Position numbers and translations under genes: made by a program
Assembly: GCA_025617745.1 (NCBI GenBank)
Contig: CM046870.1
Coordinates: 10,220,410-10,284,409 of the forward strand
Reading direction: 5' to 3'
DNA from: Heliocidaris erythrogramma
Taxonomy: Eukaryota > Echinodermata > Echinoidea > Camarodonta > Echinometridae
Length of the DNA: 64,000 bases
Shown here: one piece after another, positions 1 to 11,900 of the stretch
Layout of the letters: each line of letters begins with the position of its first letter
Position numbering within the stretch: position 1 is the first letter of the stretch
The notes under the pieces: model-generated
The model's database searches: none
Told to the model about the DNA's origin: nothing
Seen by the model: only the letters and a program-made list of their open reading frames with translations

Positions 1-117
1 AGACTAAACCTCGCTATCGGAATACCAAATTTAAACCCAGGTTTAAATATGGCGACTTAAACCAGGCCTATTACCACACTTAGACTGAGGTTAAGTTAAA
101 CCCAGCTATCAGAATAT
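1..117. repeat. End of a TTTAAACC foldback MITE
   Basis: The end reads gaatatgggcc after several taaaccc/tttaaacc motifs. It matches the termini of elements at 42795-43116 and 50222-50443 (GCCCGTATTCTGAAC). The left part lies outside the window. Confidence 0.55.
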
Positions 118-297
118 GGGCCAATGGGTCTAGGCCTATATGTCCTAACTAGACAGTTCCAAACCCTTGAAAAGAAATCGTATAGTAGAAGAAAAATGTA
201 CATATAAGTCTATACACAAATTAAAAAAAATTAAAACCTAAATACAAATAACAAACATGCTTATATAAAAATATATCTTTTATAAAGATATACAGGT

Positions 298-398
298 AGA
301 GGAATACGGGTAGATAGATAGACAGACAGATAAATAGAGGGATGCGTGTATGAAAAGATAGATATATATAGATAGATAGATGGATGGGATACGTGTAG
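298..398. repeat. GATA/GACA-type microsatellite
   Basis: Degenerate tagatagatagacagacaga repeats, interrupted. Confidence 0.7.
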
Positions 399-1167
399 AT
401 AGATAAAAATAAAAAATCAAAAGGCGAGCTAAATCTTGCCTTGTGGACTTCCTTTATTGAAGGAAAGAAACAAATTCTCTACAGCCCAGCGCATTTTTCA
501 AAGAGGAGAAAGTTCACATTGTTTGACAAGTTTGGGTCGTTAAAAGAATTCTGGCTTGGAACCAAGTAATTGTTTATTTATACAAAATAGGAGCATTTAC
601 GGACATTGGAAACTAATATCAGATCTCCATCTTACCCTACATCATAACAGAAGCCTATTCTATTTATACAGCAAATTAGCAATATCACAAACCTGAACTA
701 CTTCTACACTTAAAGGTTATTAATAATAACAAGATAAGTCTTACCTTAAACGAAGGATAGAACAAAATAGAACAATTTCCTCGGGATATAACATTGTAAA
801 AAGTTGAGCATGCCTTAGAATACTGAAAACCACTGAACATCTTTGGCATCAAAATAAAACTGCGATGTTTGCAAAAAGATACTAGATCAATTTAGGAAGT
901 AGTGGTAGTCATTTCACCCGCTTGATGTAAACATTTAAATCCTATCCACTGATTGTGATGAACATGCCACCCCAGTCGCCCCTTCTCTTTTCATTCTCTC
1001 TCTCTTTCTTTCTTTCTTTCTTTGATCTTTTTTTATCTCTGTATCCTTCTCCATCTCTCTCTATATTTTTCTTTTTCTGTCTCAGTTTTCGTTTTCTGTT
1101 ATGTTTCCCTCCACTTTTTTGTTTTCGAACTTCATTGAGGAAACTTGACCGACGAGTGTTCTACCAC
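399..1167. other. No gene seen
   Basis: AT-rich DNA with a C/T-rich tract near 975-1125; no conserved reading frame or RNA recognised. Confidence 0.5.
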
Positions 1168-1475
1168 TGAAGACTCAGGGGCGGATCTAGCTTTCTTCCA
1201 AGGGAGGGGAGGGGGGGGGGGGGGGGGGAGGTTGACCCAACGTCACAAGCCGCGTAGCGGGGAGCCGATTTTTGTTGCTATTTTGAACCCCCGTAAGTGA
1301 TGTTTTCCTGGCATCTACTAACGCAATTGAGACCATAAAAAGCCGCGAAGCGGCGAGCCGATATTTTTTGTTATTTTGAATCCCTGTAAGTGATGTTTTC
1401 CTGGCATCTACTAACGCAACGAAGACCATAAAAAGCCGATTTTTTTTGCTTTTTTGAACCCCCGTAAGTGATGGA
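1168..1475. repeat. GGGGCGGAT-type element end with 93-base tandem repeats
   Basis: A caggggcggatctag end like that of the hAT-type MITE at 20779, then a G-run at about 1211-1228, then about 2.4 tandem copies (period about 93) carrying gaacccccgtaagtgatg and gccgcgaagcgg. The far end of the element was not found. Confidence 0.6.
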
Positions 1476-3473
1476 TTAAAATGCAATCCAGATATAAGTT
1501 GTTTTCTGACATGTCCCATCATCTAAAAAGGGCCAGAAGACTATTAAAGCTTCTTTCGGTACTCATGTCAAAAAGCATATTTAACTTTTATTATTTGCTG
1601 TGTGTGTGTGCATTGCCTGCGCATTTTTATGAAGACATGGCGCGCTTATATCGCATGGAAGATTTAGGCGAAAAAAGAGGCGAACATGCAGGTGGAAAAT
1701 GGGTTCTTATTCAAAAAGTTGCAAAAAATAGCAGGCAAATTTGGTATCAGTGTAAAGCATGAACGATGAGAAAGGCGACCATGATATTTTCAGCGCGGAA
1801 ATCGACGGAAATGTTGACCATCTTTTCCCCCCTATAATATTTTGTGGTTCATCCAAAATTACTTTCGAGAGGAATAAGAGTTTGCCTGTAAACTCTATCA
1901 TTATTTAAAATAACTATTCTGGAATAAGCATGTTCAATTTAAAGTGCATAAAACAACCCGTTTGGCAGAATACCTTTAATAAAACGCACTATTGCATTTT
2001 ACACAAATAATCAGAGTTTCGGGTCTTTTGGAATAAAAATGACCCACTTAAAATTAATTTCAAGAAGAAATACTGCTCAGAGGTGTTCTACACGTTGTAA
2101 TCTTCGCTTAGAACGTGAAAAAATTTAATTCTGTTTCATTGACCAAATCGCTATTTTGGCGCACTTTTGCTCACACCTGGCCAACTGTGGGGCGGCGACT
2201 GCCGATTCACCGTCGATCGCTGGTCGATTTTTTGTCAAAGATAGGCGAAATCGAGGGAGCTTCTCCGCGCGGCGTCCTGGCAGTGACCGACTGATGACCC
2301 AACGATTCCTGGGCGGCGACCGGGCGGCGACCGCTCGGCAGTCTTTGATCTAGCGGCTTCGATTTTTGATCTAAATCGCTCGGTGCCCGGGCGGCGACCG
2401 TATAAACGCAAGCCTACCTGAGACTGGTTTGTGCGCTGCACATGTGGAATGATGACGCCCACAACGTCCGCAAACAAAAAGTCTCACCCGAAATCTGTCT
2501 TGGGTATAGCTTTGCGTAAGTCGGAGTAAACGCACTAATTACGTTTTCGGTGTTACAGGGATCCAAAAAATTGGGTCAGCTTTTTTGGAAACCAGTCTCG
2601 GGGCACCCGAGACTGGTCCCGGGTAGGTATCTCGGTGTAACAGGGGCCTATGTGATGCTGCAATTTAGTGTGTAACCGCCCTGTTCTGTTTCCTTGTCTT
2701 CATGTATAAGCGTTGACAGGTTCTAAATTTCGGAGCAATGTAACAAAAACAGGTTTTATGATGCGTCAAATAGCTTCATATTTGTTATGGATGGTACTCT
2801 GTTGCTTGGCAGAACCTTTCAAATAGTTTGCTTTACAAAGTAGGTGTTTGATAGGAACCACAGGGTTTAAGTACAATACCTAAATATTGGTATTTGTTGT
2901 TTATTTTAACAGGGACATCGTTTATAGAAAATATATTCTTTCTTATACGTTAATCCATTGAGATGACACTGGCATCATTGGGGAGGGGAAGGGAGGAGGG
3001 GCACTCGTCTTGTTCGGAAAATTCTATGCGAATTTACGAGGTCACTAATAAGTGGGATGTCTGTCCTATTTCCGGTTGCCCCGTGCCCCCTGAAGCTACG
3101 TCTTATCATCCAGTTATTAAGTAAAAGTACCATCAAGAGTAAAAAATATAACCACAACTTATAACTTTATCCCGTCAATTTACTCTTCATTTACCCGCAG
3201 AATTATACATTCGTCACTTTGCTATTTGCTATTCTGAGAAATTTGACATTTTAGATTCGTGTTTGTCTCTTTTATGCCGCAAGAAGCCGCCACAAATGAG
3301 TTTGAAGCACCTGTACATCCGTGCTTCAGCGTTTAAATGATACCTATCACCTAAATATCATTGTATGTCGTTATATTATACTCAAATATGGGCTTCAAAT
3401 ATTACTTCTATAAAGAGATACTGCAAGTTTACTTACACTCTCTACACTTTGTCCAAGAAAAAAAGTTAAGAGT
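1476..3473. other. No gene seen; GC-rich patch at 2160-2640
   Basis: The patch holds repeated gggcggcgacc motifs and a short palindrome around accagtctcggggcacccga. Short open frames here have no domain pattern. Confidence 0.5.
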
Positions 3474-4173
3474 CAGAAAAAGTCTCCCCAGATAAATATT
3501 TCACAATATCTGAAGCAGGATTTCATACCTGTGGAAAGCTTATAGTCTACTCTATGAAATGACATCTAAACTCTGAAGATATTGTACGCTTGGGTGAGCA
3601 AAGGCCACTTTTGTGAAAAGGTGCAAAATCTAGACTTGACAAAATCGGTATTTTGTTCCAGCTGGTATCAGCACAATTTAGAATATTGAAAAGGATTAGA
3701 AATTTTCACATTTTAATCAATAATGGACAATTTAAGAAAGAACAGGTTTTGTTCTATGTATGTACTTCCGTATCACATGTCTATTTGTATGCTTCTGTGA
3801 GTGTTTTGAAATATCAGTTTTAGCAAGGTTTTAATTCAAGCTGGCTTTCTAAGCAACCATAATGTTTTGATAGGATATGTCAGGACCGACAGAAGACCAA
3901 GTCTATCCTTTCATAAATTGACTTTTAATGATCAGGATATGAAAGTTTCTAAGAATTTCCAGGACTCTCAACTTTGCTGATACCAGCCAGATCCAATGCA
4001 GATTGTTTTCAACCATGGATTTTGCACCAATGCACGACAATGGTTTTTGCTAACTCAAGCGTAAAATATTGGTAGATGTTTCGGAGTCATTTGATAGGAG
4101 AGACCATAAGCTTTCCATAGGTATAAATATTTCATGAACATATTTTGAAATGTTCATTTGGGGAGACTTTTTT
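3474..4173. repeat. Foldback element, about 700 bases
   Basis: The left arm (aaaaagtctccccagataaa..., ending about 3650) is the imperfect reverse complement of the right arm (about 3980-4173, ...tttggggagacttttttcc), covering over 150 bases with a short spacer. No coding capacity. Confidence 0.7.
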
Positions 4174-4519
4174 CCAACTGACAACTTTTAACGTTTCTCA
4201 CATCTGTTATAATTGATTTGATTTGAACAATCATTTAATCCTTAACCCTATACCTCGCCGCACACACACACACCCACCCACCTACACACACGCACTAACT
4301 CGCCCCAGACACAACATGCACTTTATTTCTTTTCTGCACAAAATTATCTTTTTCTGGTCTGGAGCTTGTCCAAATGATGCAGTGCAGAAGAGGATTAAGT
4401 ATAAAAAAAATCTTGTTGTGAACATTCAAGTTGCCCCCTTTTCTTGCCCCCCCCCCTCCATCCCTTCCACAAGTGTCAGGATGCGTTGCTGTCTGGAGCA
4501 TATGGAGATGATATACGTG

Positions 4520-4785
4520 GAGGTGTCGTGGTCTAGTGGACTGTGAATCACATGGTTTCCGGTTCGAATCCCGCCGCGGCCCTAAGACCTTTGGCAAGAC
4601 AATAATCTATATTTGCCAATGGGTACCCGGTAGAAAGAAATTCCTTGAATGCCTTAGCGCCTACATGGCGGTTTGGCTAAAGCAGGGTAATAAAGTATTT
4701 AATACTTTGTATTAAGCGCAGGAGAGTATTTTTGTATAGTAACTGCGCTATATAAAATGGACCTATCATTCTTCTTCTTATTATT
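4520..4785 (+). mobile_element. tRNA-headed SINE
   Basis: An RNA polymerase III A box (gtggtctagtgga, about 4529) and a perfect B box (ggttcgaatccc, 4561) lie in a tRNA-like head. A body follows with tttggcaagacaataatcta and a tail gcgctatataaaatgg then cttcttattattac. Clear flanking duplications were not found. Confidence 0.75.
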
Positions 4786-5587
4786 ACTGTAATGCACGTT
4801 GATATCTTTCACAAGTATAGGTTTAATTGATGAAATTTTAAATCAAAATCAATATTTACTTCCTTAAAAAAACTTCTTTTGTTAGTTTTAGGGTCTTGAA
4901 CATTTCGATGAATGAAATCTGAAGAAGAAAAAAAAACATTTTTTTGTAATCTCCTTCTGTTACAGCATTCGATCTTTCCAACATCCTTCGGGCAAAAATG
5001 AGTATTGATGGAGATGATTTGTGCAGGAGAGACGCTACCTGCAATGGTGGTGATGGTGGCTGTACCCCCCCCCCCCCCACCCGAGCATTTTGAAAGTGCC
5101 GATATTCGGGCAAACATCACCTAATATTCAGGCAGCGAGGTACCAGAATATGAAATTTCTGAATATTTTCGAAACAAAATATGTGAAAATTTGTTATTGC
5201 TCGCTTCGTTCGCTCACAAAAGAAAAAAAAAAACAACAAACGGAAATTTTATATTCTGGCAAAAAGCGCCAGCCCCCTTCATAAAAATACGCTCGTATCA
5301 ATGTGCCAACTGCGCATAACAATTAAGAACAAAAGCAGAAATGAAACTAGTAATTATCAGATTATATCAAATTATATTCAAGGAGAATTATAACCATGTT
5401 GCCTTCTTATAAAGCAGTTTTAGAAGGGTTAAATGAAGAAACCTACTGGAGTTGGGGGGGGGGGGGAGGGGGAGGAGATTATTGCACATTTGGGTGCAGC
5501 ACTAACAAAAGCACGCTCTCATGGTTGGGTTTAGGTGAGGGTTAGGGCAAGGTCTGATGCTTTGTCCACGGTTAAAGTTCAAGGGAG
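4786..5587. other. No gene seen; C- and G-runs
   Basis: Contains a C-run near 5066 and a G-run near 5455. Open frames here come from low-complexity sequence. Confidence 0.5.
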
Positions 5588-5696
5588 GGTTTCATCAAGC
5601 GTTTTGTCAGTGATTTTTACTGATAAATTTGCTCTCAGCCAATCAGATTTTTTTCGGTAAAAATCACTGACAAAACGATTGATGAAACGCTCCCCA
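5588..5696. repeat. GGGGAGCGTTTCATCAAG MITE, copy 1
   Basis: The inverted ends are gtttcatcaagcgttttgtc and its complement, with an internal cagccaatcaga. Same family as 9208-9347 and 46988-47125. This copy is shortened internally. Confidence 0.75.
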
Positions 5697-7185
5697 GAAT
5701 TCGGTTTGTGTACGAAATTGACTGAGGAGCGATTGTCCCTGAACATGTGTCATAAAAGCTAATTTCAAGTGAGACATAGAAGAGAGATTAGAATAAGATA
5801 GAAAGAACGAATGAGACAAGAATGAGAGAAAGGATGGATAAGAGATGGAGAGAAAGAGAGAGAGAGGGAAGCAATCATGATGTATCAGTTCGTTTTATAT
5901 TCAAATTTTTGACAAATTTGAATAAAATTAACCCATAGACTACGGGTACCGGGTGGCTCCTGTTCTAAGCCTATGGGAGTAAAAGAATTCAGTAACCAAC
6001 GGGTTAAATCCACTTTTTTAAAATCGTGTTTCATATTTTAGCCAAAGTGGTTAAAATCTTAACTAGCTTCCCCTTTCCGACAAAGTAGTCCCGTCATGTG
6101 GTTTAACATTTCTTATTCGAATCTCTTCCTCATGCCATAAAATCTTTCAGTAGACAATAATTCATGATATACATGTATATTGAATAACATATTGATAGTG
6201 TTTGTTGAACTCTGCTATCAAAATGAACGACCATTAACTACAACATGTAAAATCCCAACAAAGCACACATATAAATCATACTCCTCGAGCCATTCAAGCC
6301 ATCCTGAAGTATCATGTTTTGGAAACATGTGTGATGAATCTGCCCGCTAACGTCATCGTCAGGCCATCAGTACTGCTTTTAGATTTATTAAGATGTAATC
6401 TCGCCATGATTGGCTTATCTATGCATGCTATAATCGAACACCAGGGAGTATAGCCGGGCAGTTCGGTGAAAAATGTTACAGGAACAAATGTGCGAGGTAA
6501 AACTGTGAGAGGTAAAAATGTGAGAGGTTAAAATGTCTGAGGTGATATGTCAGAGGTAAACATTTCAGAGGTGTTGCAGCACCCCCAGATTTCTATTGGG
6601 GTACTTGCCCCAGGCGTTACTTAAACAGTCAATCCGCAGGGGAGCAAAACACAAAAGAGAAAAACGGAAGAAACTTTTGCTCTATTAATTATTCGCACCA
6701 AATCCATAGGGTAAATTGCATTAGAAATGGAGTTTTTCTTAGGGTCAAAATACGAAAAAATTTAAAGCTCCGTGGCTTTGTTCCCTCGCATGTATTGCTC
6801 CAGGATCGCATTCCAATATTGGCTATATAAACAGCATTTTAAGAAGGTTATAACTTGAAGCAAAAAATGTTATTCTCATTGCTTTTCCCCCCTATTTTAT
6901 TTATCAGTCTCTTTTTTAGATAATGCGTCCCCCAATATTTAATAAGTATATAAGATAGTATTTTCGAAGGTTCACCATTTGAAAGAAATAGTAACTTAAA
7001 GTAGTTATTCAAAGAAAATCACAAATATGGCAATTAATGTATCACTAGAAACTGGGAAGCTTACAGATGGCAATCGTATAAGTTTTATGTCAACTGCGTA
7101 TCTGATGATTATAAAAACAACACAAATAAAAGCTCTTCTCAGCATCTGGAATATCCGAGGATTCGCCAGAAATATAGCGATGTTT
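5697..7185. other. No gene seen; small minisatellite at 6475-6575
   Basis: At 6475-6575 a degenerate unit of about 15-16 bases (gaggtaaaaatgtga) repeats six or seven times. Otherwise AT-rich DNA without recognised features. Confidence 0.5.
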
Positions 7186-7747
7186 TGATGTCGTCACACT
7201 CGGGATCGATCCTGCTTAAGCAGACGACGTCCTATAATGAATGAACGTAATTGCAATGCAATTATTTATCAAATTATAAAGAGTTTGATGTATTTAAACA
7301 TGACCTTATTTCACACCATTATAAAGGGAAAGTGAAACGGATTCTGATAGCTAAAACCGTTTGATTGTAAATACACAGGAGAAGGGTCAATGATCAATGA
7401 AATAAACCCCACTTTCAAATTGAAAAGCCCTCCGAATAATAGCAGGATGGTATTCGTTCCCTCTTGAAACGCCGAACATGCCCCGGTGCAAGCAGCTGAA
7501 AATACAATGGCGTCTTATTTTGTTTACAAGTGACTGATTCCTTTATTTTTATAACGCTGCATTTTCCATCAAAATAATACCATACACGAAGTTAAGAGTG
7601 AGGCAACAGACTAACATTAAGACTGACGCTAGTGAAGGAAGAGAAATAAGTGAATAGGAGATGACAAAATAGGCTCTGAAAAATGTGTAAGATGTTATGG
7701 GACATCGTCTGCTTAGACAGGACTGGTCCATGGTGTGTCGTCACATA
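7186..7747. repeat. Foldback element, about 560 bases
   Basis: The ends atgtcgtcacac...ctgcttaagcagacgacgtc and gacatcgtctgcttagacag...gtgtgtcgtcacat are inverted over about 48 bases. Pieces of similar sequence occur near 13170-13250. Confidence 0.65.
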
Positions 7748-8083
7748 TCTCAGCAGCGTTCGAGGAGCTCTTCAGCTGCTATATCGGGGGTTGTATTTTA
7801 CCGTTTTATAATTGATAATAATCATTACTTCAAATGTTTCCAAGCGTTGAATTTGGATAACCTTGTTTAATTTATGCCATGTATGCAATAATAAGTATTA
7901 AGCCAATATTTAAAATCATCAGAGTTCTACTTTAATGTTACATAGCTAAATTCGTTTACTATATTTCTCTGTATTTTCGTTAATTGACCCCTCCCCCATT
8001 TGGTTATAATTGAATAGAAGACCGTTTAGCAATTTTCCAAACTTGAAATTGTATACCGGTCGATGCAATGAAAGTCCAACCTG

Positions 8084-8480
8084 ATTCCAAGTTGGTTTTA
8101 ATAAAAGCAGAAAAAACTAAAGAAACAGATCAGTGAAGGTTTGAGCAAAATACAAAAAGAAATAAGAGAATTATGAATTTTTAAAGTTGTAATCGATCAA
8201 ACCCAAAGTGGCAACTATACGTGACGTATCTTGTGAGCTCCTCTCCCATCTGCCCTGGACCCCATAAATCATTAATTTCAAACATACATGCAACTAAGAT
8301 ATAATCATTGCTCATATGTTTTTTACACACAACCTGGATGAAACAAATTCATTCCTTCACCAGACACTAAGAAAATGATGATTTTTGGGTACAGGGCAAA
8401 TGGGAGAGGAATTAGCAGGATACGTCACGGAGTTGCCAATTTATGTTTGATTGATTGCAACAACAAGGGGGAAGGGCGCA
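8084..8480. repeat. CGTGACGTATC foldback family, copy 1
   Basis: The arms carry aagttgtaatcgatcaaac with cgtgacgtatcttgtgagct on one side and gatacgtcacggagttgcca with gtttgattgattgcaac on the other, as inverted copies. Further copies lie at 9460-9930 and 16741-17278, with partial ones at 12610-12815 and 44010-44200. Confidence 0.7.
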
Positions 8481-8893
8481 ACTTAATTGTTTGGCCCGGG
8501 CGCCATAATTTCTAGATAAGCAACTGAATAAAAAAAATGCTCAGAGTTGCAGCAACCCCAGTGAAAAAAAATAGTTCCCAGGTGCCTGCTTGCTTGCCAG
8601 AGGAAGGGTCTGTTCTCCTGATCGAAAGATAGTTGACAGATTATGAAAACTAATAAAGAGGGCGGAGCTTATGACACCCCGCCATGTGGTTATGAATTAC
8701 GATGCTGCCACGTTGCATCATATTTTCCATGATATCCCAGTTTGGGTTTTGATTAGAACAAGATACGAATCACCTGTCTGTATAGAGGGTAGCAGCTTGA
8801 GAGAAGTCCTCACATTGACAGAATTTTTCATGAAAGGAGGAGTTCAGTTGGCATTCTTCCTGAAAGCCTGCAAAAGGCTGTACACCTTCCAGG

Positions 8894-8961
8894 ATGATGA
8901 TGATGACAGTTTTTGGACTGGCGCTTTTCTTCGTCATCTCTGTCTTATCAGCAATTGGCAG
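8894..8961 (+). CDS. Exon 1: signal peptide
   Basis: Four ATG codons in a row (8894-8905) open a short hydrophobic peptide, MMMMTVFGLALFFVISVLSA, followed by IG and then the donor gtatta (phase 2). An in-frame TGA at 8861-8863 with no ATG in between fixes the start within this exon. The hydrophobic core ending in small residues is typical of a cleaved secretion signal, as expected for a mucin. The phase-2 donor fits exon 2 exactly. No convincing promoter or 5' untranslated exon was identified upstream. Confidence 0.8.
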
Positions 8962-11900
8962 GTATTAAAAGAAGGTCATTTAAATTGAATTTCCTTCTTA
9001 TATCAATCGTATTTACTCTTTATGTACCATTGAAATAAATATTTGTACTACATTAATATCAAGGGGTATTTTTTTAAAACGAATTAGTTGATTCTAGCAT
9101 AAAAAGCTGACTTATAAGGTAATAAAAGATTGTCATGTAGCAAATTAAGATCGGAAATGGTTATTACGCTAATCCATTGTAAATGACTAACTTTTTAAAA
9201 ACTGTTCAGGGGAGCATTTCATCAAGCATTTTGTCAGTGATTTTACTGACAAATTTGCTTTCAGCCAATCAGATACAAGGAATTCAGTAGCTGATAACAG
9301 TTGTCGGTAAAAATTACTGACAAAACGCTTGATGAAATGCTTCCCAGGACCAAGATGTAGAACAGATCTTGTATTTTTATCTGATTCTTGTCATCCTGAT
9401 TAAACATATTTTCATAAAAAAGTGCACAGTGTAATTCGCTTTTGAAAAATGAAAGGTTAAAGGGGAAGACCGACCTTATATCAATTTGGCCTTAAGAGAA
9501 GAAGAAGAAAAAAAATCAAAAAGATCAATGAAAGTTTGATGAAAATCCGATAAGAAATAAAAAAGTTATGACTTTTTAAAGTTGTAATCAATCAAACAAA
9601 TTGGAAACTCCGTGACGTATCTTATGAGCTCTCCATTTGCCTGGTGCAGAAAAAAAATGCATGAATTTCCATTTTCTCTACAGAAAATATTTTTAACATA
9701 CATGCGCCCTAGATATAATAGTTTTCATCTATCCAAAACCTATTGGCTACAAATCTATTCCCCCATCAAAGAGAAAGAAAATGAAGATTTATGATTTTGT
9801 ACGAAGCAAATGGGAGGAAGCTCGCAAGACACATCATAGAGTTGCAATTTTTGTTTGATTGATTAAAACTTCAAAAAAATATTATTTCCTTATTTTCTTG
9901 ATCAAACTTTCATTGATCTATATGTGTGTGGGCGTGTGTGTGTGTGTGTTTCTTTTACCTATAATTTTGTTTTTTATCGTTTCAGCAAGACCTAACAAAA
10001 TGAAATTCCATCTTTATGCACATTTAATAAAATTCAGGCAACTTGTTTGAAGTAATCGTAGGATTCTAATACTGTTCGTATTGAACGGCAGTAGAGCTTG
10101 AAAATGCGTTAAACATTCCCCTATATTAGCTCTATAGCTTCGTTTTTACCACAGCCTCCCACCAACCCAAATTGCATTTTCAGGTAAACTTATACTATAC
10201 GTCATGCATTATCAGTAGTCTATTAACAAGTTTTCAGTATTTTTTTATACCTTGTGTTTTCATTAGCTCACTTGAAACCACATTCTTAATCTAATCAGTA
10301 TGCTTTATTTATACGTTACATTTTAAAGGGGAATTAACCTCAAAATATAAATGTGCTCATATTCAAAAATGTAATCTATTCCTTCTTGTTGCCCTACGTA
10401 GTTTTGCATTAAAATATACGAGATGGGTATAAATCAGGATTTTTCTCAGCAAGATTTATCGTCTGCTAGCGATACCAGGGGGCTGCCATTTTCTTAATGT
10501 GTACATAAATATATTTTTAATCCGAATGCAAAATTGTCTTTCTTCCTGATACAAAATTCCATCTGAGATTTAAAATATTTAACAGATATATACATATATT
10601 CTAAAAACGAAAAATGTGTTTTATATTTCTTTGAAAATTACGATTTTACTAAATATCAATCTATTTTCTTGATAGTATGATGTACGTGACGGAACGAATT
10701 AATTCAAATTTATGGATGATGACTTTCCTGAGCGTCAATAGTGACAAAATATGCATGCATTCACCAGCTTTGAGATAATAGACTTCAAAAGTCAGAATGC
10801 GGGTTGTATAAATTATGTTCTGCTCTGCCAGGCAAGACCAAGAAATCGATTTCTAGTTAGCAAAACCGGAGAATTTAAAAAGAAATCTATAAATTTCGAA
10901 TTTTAAAATAAATGTATATACCTGTAATCTATTTTCCATCATATATGGGGCTTTTTTTATAATGAATAAAAGCAATTTGGCTCGTGGATTAAAAATATCT
11001 TCCTGACCAATGGTTCATGTACAACTCCATTTCATCAAGAAAATGGCAGCCCCCATGAAGTGTTAGCAGATGATACCGTGTGCTAGAATGTCTTGATTTC
11101 AACCCTTTTCTGATATTTTATTTCTAAAGTGATACAGGTCAATGATTAAGAATATATTACACCTTTGAACATAAGTACATTTATATTCTAGTGTGGATTC
11201 TCCTTTAACAACTGAGCGTGTAATCCCAATGAATAACTTTCAAGTGTATGAGTTAAGTACTTGAAACAAGCTTGTTTTTCGGCTTATTTAAATTCATACG
11301 AATTTATGAAAGGCATACTCATCGTTAATGAGTTCTTCTGAAATAGGATCATGTTTACAATTTTTTTGACCAACATTTTTATGATCCCATCACATTGCAT
11401 TAATTAGCTCTCCTTTGTATATTTGTTTAACGAGACCGACACGAGACCGACAACAAACCGAACAAAAAATTACATTATACACAATTTGCGAAGAATTAGT
11501 TGGATTGGAATCGGTTTGTAGTCGGTTCGGCGTTATGACTAGGCCTTATGTATAACAATTTCGATTAATAATTATTTTCTTATGACGGCAATGCACCGAT
11601 ACTACAAAGCATTTGTCTTCGTGATCAATTAAACCATTTTAATGTGATTAATTAATCCAAGTATGTAATGAATCAAACCAATTAGAGAATGCTATGACTA
11701 TTTGTTTCTCATGGGTTGTCTGATTGTTCAAATGTAGAGCCAATGAGCTTCCAAACGACATTTGTTCAATTGTGAATGGTCGCCATTTCAAGCGATTCAG
11801 AAGCCAAGAATATGACTTCTTCTCGAGCCAATGTCTGTATTACCTGGTGAACATCGAACTGACATCAACTGGTTCGCATTCGGTTCAAGTACTGTTGGAT

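Noticed and set aside
8671-8988. 105-codon frame overlapping exon 1
   Set aside because: It is another frame over the signal-peptide exon. The shorter frame is spliced in phase to the VWD domain, and this one has no recognisable features.
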